Shown here: one piece after another, positions 54,351 to 64,000 of the stretch
Layout: the number at the start of each line of letters is the position of its first letter
How positions within the stretch are numbered: the first letter of the stretch is position 1
Made by a program: the position numbers and the translations under genes
From: an uncultured Acidovorax sp.
GTDB taxonomy: Bacteria > Pseudomonadota > Gammaproteobacteria > Burkholderiales > Burkholderiaceae_C
Assembly: GCA_913774625.1 (NCBI GenBank)
Contig: CAJYHL010000001.1
Coordinates: 1-64,000, forward strand
Reading direction: 5' to 3'
Length of the DNA: 64,000 nt
Notes under the pieces: model-generated
Seen by the model: the letters and a program-made list of their open reading frames with translations, nothing else
What the model was told of the DNA's origin: nothing
Database searches by the model: none

Positions 54351-55592
54351 ATGATGGCTCCCTTCTCCTTCCTTCCCGCGCGGCGCCCTGCCCTGGCCGC
54401 GCTCGGCACCGCCTGCGCGCTGGCGCTGCTGCTCCTGTCCGGCTGCGGCAAGTCCGGCGCCGATGCCGCCGCCACCCCGCCCGAACCCGCTCCGCCCGTG
54501 ATGCAGGCCGGCCAGCTGCGCTTTCCGTCCGGCCACCCGCAGCTCGCCCTGCTGGGCACGGTGGAGGCCCGCGCCGCCAAGGACGTCACGGTGGACCTGC
54601 CCGCCCGCCTGGTCTGGAACGAAGAGCGCACCCAGCGCATCTACCCGGCCTTCGCGGGCCGCGTGGCCTCCATCCAGGCCGACCTGGGCCAGACGGTGAA
54701 GGCCGGCGCGCCGCTGGCCCTGCTGGCCTCGCCCGACTTCGGCCAGGCCCAGGCCGACACCGCCAAGGCGCAGGCCGGCCAGTCGCTGGCCCAGCAAGCG
54801 CTCAAGCGCCAGCGCGAGCTGTTCGAGGCCGGCATCATCGCCCGCAAGGACCTGGAGCAGGCCGAGGCCGATGCCGCCGGCGCCCAGGCCGAGGTGGCCC
54901 GCGCCGCGGCGCGCACGCGCCTCTATGGCAGCGCCAGCGGCGTGAACCAGCAGCTGGCCCTGACGGCCGGCATGGGCGGCGTCGTGGTCGAGCGCAACCT
55001 CAACCCCGGCCAGGAAGTGCGGCCCGACCAGTCCGGCCCGGCGCTCTTCGTGGTGACCGACCCCACCTCCCTCTGGGTGCAGATCGACGCGCGCGAGACC
55101 GATCTCTCGTCTCTGCGCCCGGGCGACCCCATCACTCTGCAGGTGCCGGCCTATCCCGGCGCCAGCTTCACCGGCAAGGTCACGGCCACGGCCGACGCCA
55201 TCGACCCCGGCACGCGCACGATCAAGGTGCGCGGCGTGATCCCCAACGCCGACCGCCGTCTGAAGGCCGAGATGCTGGCCACCGCCCGCGTGCAGGAAAG
55301 CCGTGCCGGCGGCGTGGTGGTGCCCGCCAGCGCCATCGTGCTGGACGGCACGCGCCACATCGTCTTCGTGCGCCGCGAATCCGGCGTGTTCGAGCCGCGC
55401 AAGGTCGAGCTCGCCCATGAAGGTCCGGCGGAGGTGCTGGTCTCCTCCGGCCTGCAGCCCGGCGAGGCCGTGGTGAACCAGAACGCGCTGCTGCTGGCCC
55501 GCCAGTTCCAGTCCATGGCTGAAGACACGGCCACCGGCACCACGGCGGCTCCCGCAGCCGGCGAGACCAAGAAAAAGAAAGAGGCCCCATGA
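54351..55592 (+). CDS. czcB: RND efflux periplasmic adaptor, lipoprotein (CzcB-like)
   Basis: A 413-residue membrane-fusion protein. The signal ends in a lipobox LSGC with Cys32 as the likely lipidated residue. VTVDLPARLVWNEERTQRIY, GRVASIQADLGQTVKAGAPL and GVVVERNLNPGQEVRPDQS are the hairpin and lipoyl segments, and GVVVPASAIVLDGTRHIVF the beta-barrel. It links the pump CzcA to the outer-membrane duct. The stop overlaps the czcA start by four bases. Confidence 0.9.
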   Translation: MMAPFSFLPARRPALAALGTACALALLLLSGCGKSGADAAATPPEPAPPVMQAGQLRFPSGHPQLALLGTVEARAAKDVTVDLPARLVWNEERTQRIYPAFAGRVASIQADLGQTVKAGAPLALLASPDFGQAQADTAKAQAGQSLAQQALKRQRELFEAGIIARKDLEQAEADAAGAQAEVARAAARTRLYGSASGVNQQLALTAGMGGVVVERNLNPGQEVRPDQSGPALFVVTDPTSLWVQIDARETDLSSLRPGDPITLQVPAYPGASFTGKVTATADAIDPGTRTIKVRGVIPNADRRLKAEMLATARVQESRAGGVVVPASAIVLDGTRHIVFVRRESGVFEPRKVELAHEGPAEVLVSSGLQPGEAVVNQNALLLARQFQSMAEDTATGTTAAPAAGETKKKKEAP

Positions 55593-58500
55593 AGCGGCTC
55601 ATCCACTACGCGGTGCATCAGCCGCTCTTCATCATCCTGGGCACGCTGCTGTTCGCGCTGGCCGGCGTCATCGCCTTCAAGAACCTGTCGGTGGAGGCCT
55701 TCCCCGACGTGACCGACACCCAGGTCACGGTGATCGCGCTCTTTCCCGGCCGCGCGCCGGAAGAGGTCGAAAAGCAGGTCACGCTGCCCATCGAAACCGC
55801 GCTGGCCGGCCTGCCCAACTCCATCCGCGTGTTCTCGCACACGCAGTTCGGGCTGTCGTTCACCGTGGTCACCTATGACGACGCGGCCAACGTGAACGTC
55901 GTGCGCCAGCAGGTGGCCGAGCGCCTGTCTACCGTGGATCTGCCGCCCGGCGTGCAGGCCGAGATCGCGCCCAACGCCACGCCGGTGGGCGAGATCATGC
56001 GCTATCGCCTGAAGGGCGACGGCCTCACCACCACCGACATCCGCACCATCGAGGACTGGACCGTGGAACGCGCGCTGCGCCAGGTGCCCGGCGTGGCCGA
56101 CGTGGTGGCCATGGGCGGCGCCATCAAGCAGTACGAAGTGCAGCCCGACATGGACAAGCTGCGCGCGTACAAGGTGAGCTTCCAGAACCTGCTGGACGTG
56201 CTGGGCCGCGGCAATGCCAACGCCGGCGGCAGCTACGTGGCGCAGGGCGCGCAGCAGTACACCATCCGCGGCCTGGGCCTGCTGCGCTCGGCCGAGGACA
56301 TCGGCCGCATCGTGGTCGCGTCGCGGGGCGGCACGCCCGTGCTGATCCGCGACATCGCCCAGGTGCGCATCGGCGCCGTGCCCCAGCTGGGCGTGGTCGG
56401 CCAGGACCAGGACGACGACATCGTCACCGGCATCGTGGTGATGCGCAAAGGCGAGAACCCGAGCGTGGTGCTCAAGGGCGTGAAGGACAAGATCGCGCAG
56501 CTGAACGAGCGCGGCCTGCCGCCGGGCGTGAAGATCGTGCCCTTCTACGACCGTACCTGGCTGATGGACAAGACCCTCACCACCGTGTTCCACAACCTGG
56601 TGGAAGGCGCGCTGCTGGTCTCGCTGGTGCTCTACATCTTCCTGTCGAACCTGCGCGCCAGCCTGGCCGTGGTGGTCATCATCCCGCTGGCGCTGCTGTC
56701 CACCTTCATGGGCCTGAAGATCATGGGTGTGCCGGCCAACCTGCTGAGCCTGGGCGCCATGGACTTCGGCATCATCGTGGACGGCGCGGTGATCGTGATC
56801 GAGAACATCATGCACCGCCTGGCCGAGCGCGGCGAGAACATGGACGAGCGCGACCGGCGCGACACCATCATCGAAGCGGCCGGCGAAGTGGGCCGGCCCA
56901 CGCTGTTCTCGATGCTCATCATCATCGCGGCGCACATCCCGATCTTCGCGCTGCAGCGCCACGAAGGCCGCATCTTCCAGCCCATGGCGCTGTCGGTCAC
57001 CACGGCCCTCATCGGCTCGCTGATCTTCTCGCTCACGCTGGTGCCGCTCTTGGCCTACTGGCTGCTGCGCCGCAAGCTGCCGCACGGCGACAACCGCGTG
57101 GTCACGCGTGCCAAGCGCATCTACGCGCCGGTGCTGGACTGGGCGCTGGAGCGTCGCCGCACGGTGGTCGTCATCGCGCTGGCGGTGTTCGGCCTGGCCA
57201 TGGTGGCGGCCGCGCGCCTGGGTTCGGAATTCCTGCCCGAGCTCGACGAAGGCACGACCTGGGTGAACTTCAGCCTCTCGCCCAACGTCTCCACCGCCGA
57301 GGCCTCGCGCATCCTGCGCATGGCGCGCAAGGCCCTGCTGTCGGTGCCCGAGGTGCGCACCACCGTCTCCAAGGCCGGCCAGCCCGAGGACGGCACCGAT
57401 CCCAAGACCATCTCCATGGCCGAGATCTTTGTCGATCTGAAGCCCGAGGACCAGTGGCGCCCCGGCATGACGCGCGCCAAGATCACCGAGGAGATGGGCC
57501 GCGCGCTCTCCGCCATTCCCGGCATCGACCCGGCGTTCTCGCAGCCCATCCGCGACAACGTGCTCGAATCGATCTCGCAGATCAAGGGCCAGATCGTCAT
57601 CAAGCTGGCCGGCGACGACCTGGCCGAGATGAAGCGCGTGACCGAGGAGATCGCCCGCGAGGTCAAGCAGGTGCAGGGCGTGGCCCGCGCCGAGATCGAC
57701 CGCGAAGGCCAGGTGCCGCAGCTGCTGATCGACATCGACCGCGACCGTGCGGCGCGCTACGGCCTGAACGTGAGCGACATCCAAGACGTGATCGAGGCGG
57801 CGCTGGCCGGCAAGGCCGCCACCAACCTGTGGGAAGGCGAGCGCAAGTTCGCCGTGGCCGTGCGCCTGCCATCCGACGAGCGCACCATCGCCAACCTGCC
57901 GCGCACGCCTATCGCCACGCCGGACGGCGGCTACGTGCAGCTGGGCGACGTCGCCAAGATCCGCGAAAGCTCGGGCGCCATGAACATCGCCCGCGAGGCC
58001 GGCCGCCGCACCACGGCCATCGGCATCTTCATCGCCGGGCGCGACATGGGCTCGGTGGTGGCCGACATGAAGGCCCGCGTGGAGAAGAACGTGAAGATCC
58101 CCGAGAACTACCAGGTCAACTGGTCGGGCGAATTCGAGAACCAGGAACGCGCCATGAAGCGCCTCTCGGTGGTCGTGCCCATCTCGCTGCTGCTGATCTT
58201 CGTGCTGCTGTTCGACGCCTTCAAGTCGGTCAAGATGGCCTCGCTGATCCTGCTGAACGTGCCCCTGGCGCTCATCGGCGGCTTCGTGGCGCTCTGGGCC
58301 TTCGGCATCGCGCTCTCGGTGTCGGCCGCCATCGGCTTCATCGCGCTCTCGGGCCAGGCCGTGCTCAACGGCGTGGTGATGCTCTCGGTGTTCCAGCAGC
58401 TGCAGGCCGGCGGCCTGAGCGTGGTCGAGGCCGTGCGCCAGGGCTCCATGCAGCGCCTGCGCACCGTGCTGATGACCGCCATGCTGGCGATGCTGGGCCT

Positions 58501-58693
58501 CCTGCCCATGGCGCTTTCGCACGAGATCGGCTCCGAGACGCAGCGCCCCTTGGCCATCGTGGTGATTGGCGGCCTGGTCACGGCCACGCTGCTCACGCTG
58601 GTGGTGCTGCCGGCGCTCTACGTGTCGTGGTTCGGACCCAAGAAGGGCCAGCCCGGCTCCTCCCCGGACGCGGCTGTTGCTCCGGCTGCCTGA
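55589..58693 (+). CDS. czcA: Heavy-metal RND efflux pump, divalent cation type (CzcA/CnrA-like)
   Basis: A 1034-residue inner-membrane RND transporter with twelve helices and two large periplasmic loops. MKRLIHYAVHQPLFIILGTL starts helix 1. The fourth helix carries DFGIIVDGAVIVIEN from Asp392, the proton-relay motif of HME1-3 pumps for Co, Zn, Cd or Ni; copper/silver pumps have A-x-G-x3-D instead. GSEFLPELDEGTTWVNFSLS lies in the second half. Substrate is thus probably a divalent metal, but which one cannot be read. It ends 53 bases before a strong terminator. Confidence 0.93.
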   Translation: MKRLIHYAVHQPLFIILGTLLFALAGVIAFKNLSVEAFPDVTDTQVTVIALFPGRAPEEVEKQVTLPIETALAGLPNSIRVFSHTQFGLSFTVVTYDDAANVNVVRQQVAERLSTVDLPPGVQAEIAPNATPVGEIMRYRLKGDGLTTTDIRTIEDWTVERALRQVPGVADVVAMGGAIKQYEVQPDMDKLRAYKVSFQNLLDVLGRGNANAGGSYVAQGAQQYTIRGLGLLRSAEDIGRIVVASRGGTPVLIRDIAQVRIGAVPQLGVVGQDQDDDIVTGIVVMRKGENPSVVLKGVKDKIAQLNERGLPPGVKIVPFYDRTWLMDKTLTTVFHNLVEGALLVSLVLYIFLSNLRASLAVVVIIPLALLSTFMGLKIMGVPANLLSLGAMDFGIIVDGAVIVIENIMHRLAERGENMDERDRRDTIIEAAGEVGRPTLFSMLIIIAAHIPIFALQRHEGRIFQPMALSVTTALIGSLIFSLTLVPLLAYWLLRRKLPHGDNRVVTRAKRIYAPVLDWALERRRTVVVIALAVFGLAMVAAARLGSEFLPELDEGTTWVNFSLSPNVSTAEASRILRMARKALLSVPEVRTTVSKAGQPEDGTDPKTISMAEIFVDLKPEDQWRPGMTRAKITEEMGRALSAIPGIDPAFSQPIRDNVLESISQIKGQIVIKLAGDDLAEMKRVTEEIAREVKQVQGVARAEIDREGQVPQLLIDIDRDRAARYGLNVSDIQDVIEAALAGKAATNLWEGERKFAVAVRLPSDERTIANLPRTPIATPDGGYVQLGDVAKIRESSGAMNIAREAGRRTTAIGIFIAGRDMGSVVADMKARVEKNVKIPENYQVNWSGEFENQERAMKRLSVVVPISLLLIFVLLFDAFKSVKMASLILLNVPLALIGGFVALWAFGIALSVSAAIGFIALSGQAVLNGVVMLSVFQQLQAGGLSVVEAVRQGSMQRLRTVLMTAMLAMLGLLPMALSHEIGSETQRPLAIVVIGGLVTATLLTLVVLPALYVSWFGPKKGQPGSSPDAAVAPAA

Positions 58694-58745
58694 ACATCCG
58701 GCTGCCCTGTCCCGCGAGGCACAGGGCGGGCCGCATGAAGGAAAA

Positions 58746-58781
58746 AAAGCGCCCGGACCGATGCATCGGTCCGGGCGCTTT
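58746..58781. terminator. Bidirectional rho-independent terminator
   Basis: A perfect palindrome with 18-base arms centred on ATGCAT (AAAGCGCCCGGACCGATG and its complement). On the minus strand it is followed by a run of seven T, so it terminates the chemoreceptor gene; on the plus strand the U-run is TTTGCTTT, weaker, for the czcA operon. Confidence 0.88.
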
Positions 58782-58815
58782 GCTTTGGTTGCTTGCGGGG
58801 CGATGCCCGCAGCGT

Positions 58816-60465
58816 TCAGGCCGCCAGCAGGGCCGGCTCGTGGCCGGTGCCGCCCAGGGCGGGGCTGCCGGGCCGGGCCATGGCGTAGCCGGCCGTACCG
58901 GCATCGGCCAGCTGGAACTGCTGCACGATCTGCGACAGGCGCGCGGCCTGCTCGCGCAGCGACTGGGCGGCGGCGGCGGACTCCTCCACCAGCGCTGCGT
59001 TCTGCTGCGTCATGCGGTCGATCTCGCCCACCGAGCCGTTGACCTGGCCGATGTTGGCGGCCTGCTCGGTGGCCGCGGAATTGATCTCGCCGATGATGTC
59101 GGTGACGCGCTGCACGCTGTCCACGATCTCCTGCATGGCCTTGCCGGCGTCTTCCACGTGGCGCACGCCGCCGCTCACGGCCGTCACGCTGGAGTTGATC
59201 AGGCCTTTGATCTCCTTGGCCGCCTCGGCGCTGCGCTGCGCCAGGCTGCGCACCTCGCCGGCCACCACGGCGAAGCCGCGGCCCTGCTCGCCGGCGCGGG
59301 CCGCTTCCACGGCGGCGTTCAGCGCCAGGATGTTGGTCTGGAAGGCGATGGAGTCGATCACGCCGATGATGTCGCCGATCTTGCGGCTGGAGGCCGAGAT
59401 CTCGTGCATGCTGGACACCGCCTGCTGCACCACCGCCCCGCCGCGCGTGGCGATGCCCGATGCGGCACTGACCAGCTGGTTGGCCACCTGCGACGACGAG
59501 GCCGTGTGCTGCACCGTGCCGGTGAGCTCGGCCAGCGAGGCCACGGCCTCCTGGGCGTTGCTGGCCGTCTGTTCGGTGCGGCTCGACAGGTCCTGGTTGC
59601 CCGAGGCGATCTCGGCGCTGGCCGTGGCGATGTTGCCGCTGGAATCGCGCACCTGCGACACCAGGGAGCTCAGCCCGGCCTGCATGTCCACCAGCGAGCG
59701 CTGCAGATCGGCCACCTCGTCAGCGCCTTCGACCTGCAGGCGCTGCGACAGGTCGCCCTGGGCGATGGCCTGTGCCAGGCTGCGCGTGGCCACCAGGGGG
59801 CGGCAGATGGACACCATGTTCAGCAGCGTGAGCGGCACCACCACCGCCACCGTGATCACCACCGCCAGCACGAAGAGCCACTGGGTCTGCAGCGAGATGG
59901 CATCCTGCTTGTCGATCACGTTCTGCACCTCGGCGCGCAGGCGCTGGTCCAGGCCGTCCACCAGCTTGGCGGCCCCGGCGAATTCGTTCACCGCACGCAC
60001 GCTCATGCGGTTGGCGATGGTGGCGCTGTCGTAGCCGCCCGCTTCCAGCTGCCGCGCCACGTGGGCGAACTGCTCCCTGTAGCTGTCCAGCTGCTTGGCG
60101 ATGTTGGCGGCGGTGTTTTCCTGGGCGCCGGCGTCGGTCTGCTGCAGCTCGGCCACCACCTTCTTGGCCTTGTCCAGCGCCGCCAGCCATTGCGTGTGCG
60201 CCTCCTTCACGTTCTCGGGCCGCTCGTACTGGATGATCATGTTCTTTTCCTGCTGGCGGATCTCGCCCATCTCGCCGCGCAGCTGGGCCAGGTGGCCGAT
60301 GGCCACGTATTCGTTCTTGACGAAGACCTGGCTCATTTCGTGGAGGCGGAACATGCCCAGCATGCCTGCGCCCCCCAGGAGGCCGAGCAGCGCCAGCACG
60401 ACGCCGATCGCTCCAATCATCCTGAACCGGATGGTGAACCGCCGCATGAGGCCGAAAAGAGTCAT
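58816..60465 (-). CDS. Methyl-accepting chemotaxis protein
   Basis: A 549-residue chemoreceptor. Residues 16-38 ([17 protein letters not shown]...) form a membrane helix; a periplasmic four-helix domain follows (to about residue 200); [20 protein letters not shown] is the second helix. A HAMP domain has [20 protein letters not shown], and the signalling domain holds [20 protein letters not shown] followed by [20 protein letters not shown], the conserved tip. No C-terminal methylation-tether pentapeptide is present. AAGGA lies 10 bases before ATG 60465. Confidence 0.95.
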   Translation of the reverse strand: MTLFGLMRRFTIRFRMIGAIGVVLALLGLLGGAGMLGMFRLHEMSQVFVKNEYVAIGHLAQLRGEMGEIRQQEKNMIIQYERPENVKEAHTQWLAALDKAKKVVAELQQTDAGAQENTAANIAKQLDSYREQFAHVARQLEAGGYDSATIANRMSVRAVNEFAGAAKLVDGLDQRLRAEVQNVIDKQDAISLQTQWLFVLAVVITVAVVVPLTLLNMVSICRPLVATRSLAQAIAQGDLSQRLQVEGADEVADLQRSLVDMQAGLSSLVSQVRDSSGNIATASAEIASGNQDLSSRTEQTASNAQEAVASLAELTGTVQHTASSSQVANQLVSAASGIATRGGAVVQQAVSSMHEISASSRKIGDIIGVIDSIAFQTNILALNAAVEAARAGEQGRGFAVVAGEVRSLAQRSAEAAKEIKGLINSSVTAVSGGVRHVEDAGKAMQEIVDSVQRVTDIIGEINSAATEQAANIGQVNGSVGEIDRMTQQNAALVEESAAAAQSLREQAARLSQIVQQFQLADAGTAGYAMARPGSPALGGTGHEPALLAA

Positions 60466-60652
60466 TTTTTTGTCATCCTTGATAGTTGAATGAAAGGCGG
60501 CGCGCACCCGTACGCCAGCGGCGTCCAGGACATGCGCTTTCTTTCCTGCAGCCGTTACCGGCTTGTTGATCGTTCCGTTGCAGACGATCTGGGCAGCTGC
60601 AACAAACTGTTCCAGTTTGCCAGACAAGCCGATATCAGTCGCTATGGTTTTC

Positions 60653-62914
<2,262 letters not shown>

Positions 62915-62928
62915 GTCTTGCATCTTGA

Positions 62929-62954
62929 ACCTTGACGCCATGGCAAGGTCAAGG
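62929..62954 (-). promoter_or_regulatory. CueR (MerR-type) operator and copA promoter
   Basis: On the minus strand TTGACC (62952-62947) forms the -35 and CAAGAT (62927-62922) the -10, separated by a 19-base spacer. The dyad CCTTG...CAAGG across nine bases (62930-62948) sits within the spacer. Long spacers with this dyad mark MerR-family activation of copA. TSS would be near 62915, next to the ATG at 62914. Confidence 0.8.
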
Positions 62955-63066
62955 CCGGGGCTGGCGGCACGGCAGCGCTTGACTCTGCCACCATGTCAGG
63001 GTTCAACATCCTCCTGCATCCATCATTCCACTCACCTATCCAACCATCCATGAAAAGGAGCCCGCC

Positions 63067-63264
63067 ATGCAACACAGCTTCCAAGTCCAGGGCATGACCT
63101 GCGGCCACTGCGAGCGCGCCGTCGTCCACGCCGTGCGCACCGTCGATACCGACGCCAACGTGCAGGTAGACCTGCCCACCGGCCGCGTGGTGGTGGAAAG
63201 CGACCACCCGCGCGAAGCGCTGGCCGCCGCCATCACCGAAGAGGGCTACACGGTCGCCGCATGA
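63067..63264 (+). CDS. copZ: Copper chaperone CopZ
   Basis: A 65-residue HMA-domain protein with the Cu(I) site MTCGHC at residues 10-15 and the ferredoxin-fold end AITEEGYTVAA. It delivers copper to CopA or to the regulator. AAGGAGCCCGCC precedes the ATG. The stop overlaps the start of the MerR-type gene by four bases (ATGA). Confidence 0.94.
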   Translation: MQHSFQVQGMTCGHCERAVVHAVRTVDTDANVQVDLPTGRVVVESDHPREALAAAITEEGYTVAA

Positions 63265-63746
63265 GCGCGGCGCCGAAACCGCCGCGCCGCGCCCGGCACG
63301 CCAGTGCGCCGGCTGCGTCCGCCGATGCAGGCGCTGCCGGCTGGCCCATGCCCATCGGCACCGCCGCCGAGCGCGCCGGCGTCTCGCCGCGCATGGTGCG
63401 CCACTACGAGGCCCTGGGCCTGCTGCAGGGCGTGGCCCGCACCGACGGCGGCTACCGCCAGTACACCCAGGCCGACGTCCACACCCTGCGCTTCATCCGC
63501 CGCGCCCGCGACCTGGGCTTCTCGATGGAAGAGATCGCCACCCTGCTCGGCCTCTGGCAGGACCAGCGCCGTGCCAGCCGCGAGGTCAAGCGCATCGCCC
63601 AGGCCCACATCGACGACCTGGGCCGCCGCATCGCCGCCATGCAGGCCATGCAGCGATCGCTGCAGCAGCTGGTGGGCTGCTGCCAGGGGGATGGAAGGCC
63701 GGACTGTCCGATCCTGGATGATCTGGCGGGAGCGGTGGATCGGTAG
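63261..63746 (+). CDS. cueR: MerR-family copper regulator CueR
   Basis: A 161-residue MerR regulator (the family core starts at residue 30, MPIGTAAERAGVSPRMVRHY, so an alternative start at 63348 is possible). GGYRQYTQADVHTLRFIRRA and LGFSMEEIATLLGLWQDQ are family motifs. Cys141 and Cys149 in GCCQGDGRPDCPIL keep the eight-residue spacing of the Cu(I) ligands of E. coli CueR. It should activate the divergent copA. Confidence 0.93.
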   Translation: MSAAPKPPRRARHASAPAASADAGAAGWPMPIGTAAERAGVSPRMVRHYEALGLLQGVARTDGGYRQYTQADVHTLRFIRRARDLGFSMEEIATLLGLWQDQRRASREVKRIAQAHIDDLGRRIAAMQAMQRSLQQLVGCCQGDGRPDCPILDDLAGAVDR

Positions 63747-63770
63747 CTCCTCTTTCGATAGCGGCATGCG

Positions 63771-63792
63771 CTGGCAGCGCCGGCGCTGCCAG
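63771..63792. repeat. Perfect 22-base palindrome after cueR
   Basis: CTGGCAGCGCC followed by its exact complement GGCGCTGCCAG forms a loopless hairpin 25 bases after the cueR stop. It is preceded by TTTCGATAGC, as in the other dispersed 'gatagc' fragments. No U-run follows, so terminator function is doubtful. The rest of 63793-63940 has no gene I can support. Confidence 0.5.
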
Positions 63793-63940
63793 TTCCCAGG
63801 GCACGCACCAAAGCCATGGCTCCGGGGCGCACTGCCCGGCCGTGGCAGACTCCCCGCTCCCTCGTTACCCCTGCAAGGCCGCCGGCGCCGCCCCGCACAC
63901 CGCTGCCCGCGCGCGGCCTTGCTTTGCCACCCCCTTCCCA

Positions 63941-64000
63941 ATGCTGACTGGTGAATTGAGAAACAAGGTCGATCAGGTCTGGAACGCCTTCTGGTCCGGC
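63941..64000 (+). CDS. hsdM: N-terminus of type I restriction-modification methyltransferase subunit HsdM (truncated by window end)
   Basis: The last 20 codons read MLTGELRNKVDQVWNAFWSG, the conserved start of HsdM proteins (the N-terminal helical domain of N6-adenine methylases of type I systems). The gene continues beyond the window. There is no strong ribosome site before the ATG. The assignment rests on 20 residues only, but the match to the family start is good. Confidence 0.8.
   Translation, partial: MLTGELRNKVDQVWNAFWSG

Noticed and set aside
55151-58522. Very long open frame on the minus strand opposite czcA
   Set aside because: It is antisense to a gene with clear RND motifs, its translation is rich in His, Asp, Arg and Gly in the manner of shadow frames in GC-rich DNA, and no family pattern is visible.
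57454-60489. Long plus-strand frame running from czcA across the terminator into the chemoreceptor
   Set aside because: It spans a strong bidirectional terminator and two well-supported genes in other frames, with arginine/alanine-rich low-quality sequence.

Overview
The window is a high-GC, densely packed chromosomal segment of a betaproteobacterium, most likely family Comamonadaceae (Comamonas, Delftia or Acidovorax relatives). This rests on the protocatechuate 4,5-cleavage cluster, orphan Bug-type solute receptors, short dispersed repeats of a kind I associate with that family, and a mnmG-rsmG-parA-parB block with canonical parS sites. The parS cluster suggests the replication origin is nearby, although dnaA and oriC are not visible. 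No rRNA, tRNA, CRISPR array or intact insertion sequence was seen.

Layout. 0.2-12 kb: an AraC regulator, a LysR regulator and a divergent operon for meta-cleavage of protocatechuate: LigJ, transporter, LigK, two Bug receptors, LigI, LigA, LigB and LigC, closed by a strong terminator. 12-18.4 kb: an accessory catabolic cluster of MHS transporter, ferredoxin-fold protein, LysR, amidase, DUF2848 protein and GntR, interrupted by a non-coding element with inverted ends. 18.5-25 kb: an aldo/keto reductase, the divergent pobR-type/pobA pair with a clear operator, and small redox-related genes. PobA makes protocatechuate from 4-hydroxybenzoate, so it feeds the first operon; the end products are pyruvate and oxaloacetate.

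25-35.7 kb: a DUF2076 gene, then an eleven-gene cobalamin operon on the minus strand, mostly linked by 4-base ATGA overlaps and headed by a cobalamin riboswitch. It has CbiX, CbiD and a CbiG split in two, as expected of the early-cobalt route. The chelatase carries a long histidine-rich tail. 35.9-38.9 kb: a secreted type-B carboxylesterase and a membrane-anchored methyltransferase.

38.9-48.9 kb: parB, a cupin, a serine hydrolase, parA, rsmG and mnmG, four parS sites, a complete BLUF photoreceptor, a beta-class glutathione transferase and a tauABC taurine importer. 49-64 kb: an Old Yellow Enzyme, a two-component system divergent from a CzcCBA-type metal efflux operon, a chemoreceptor and a copper module (CopA, CopZ, CueR) with its operator. 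The last 60 bases are the start of a type I restriction-modification HsdM gene.
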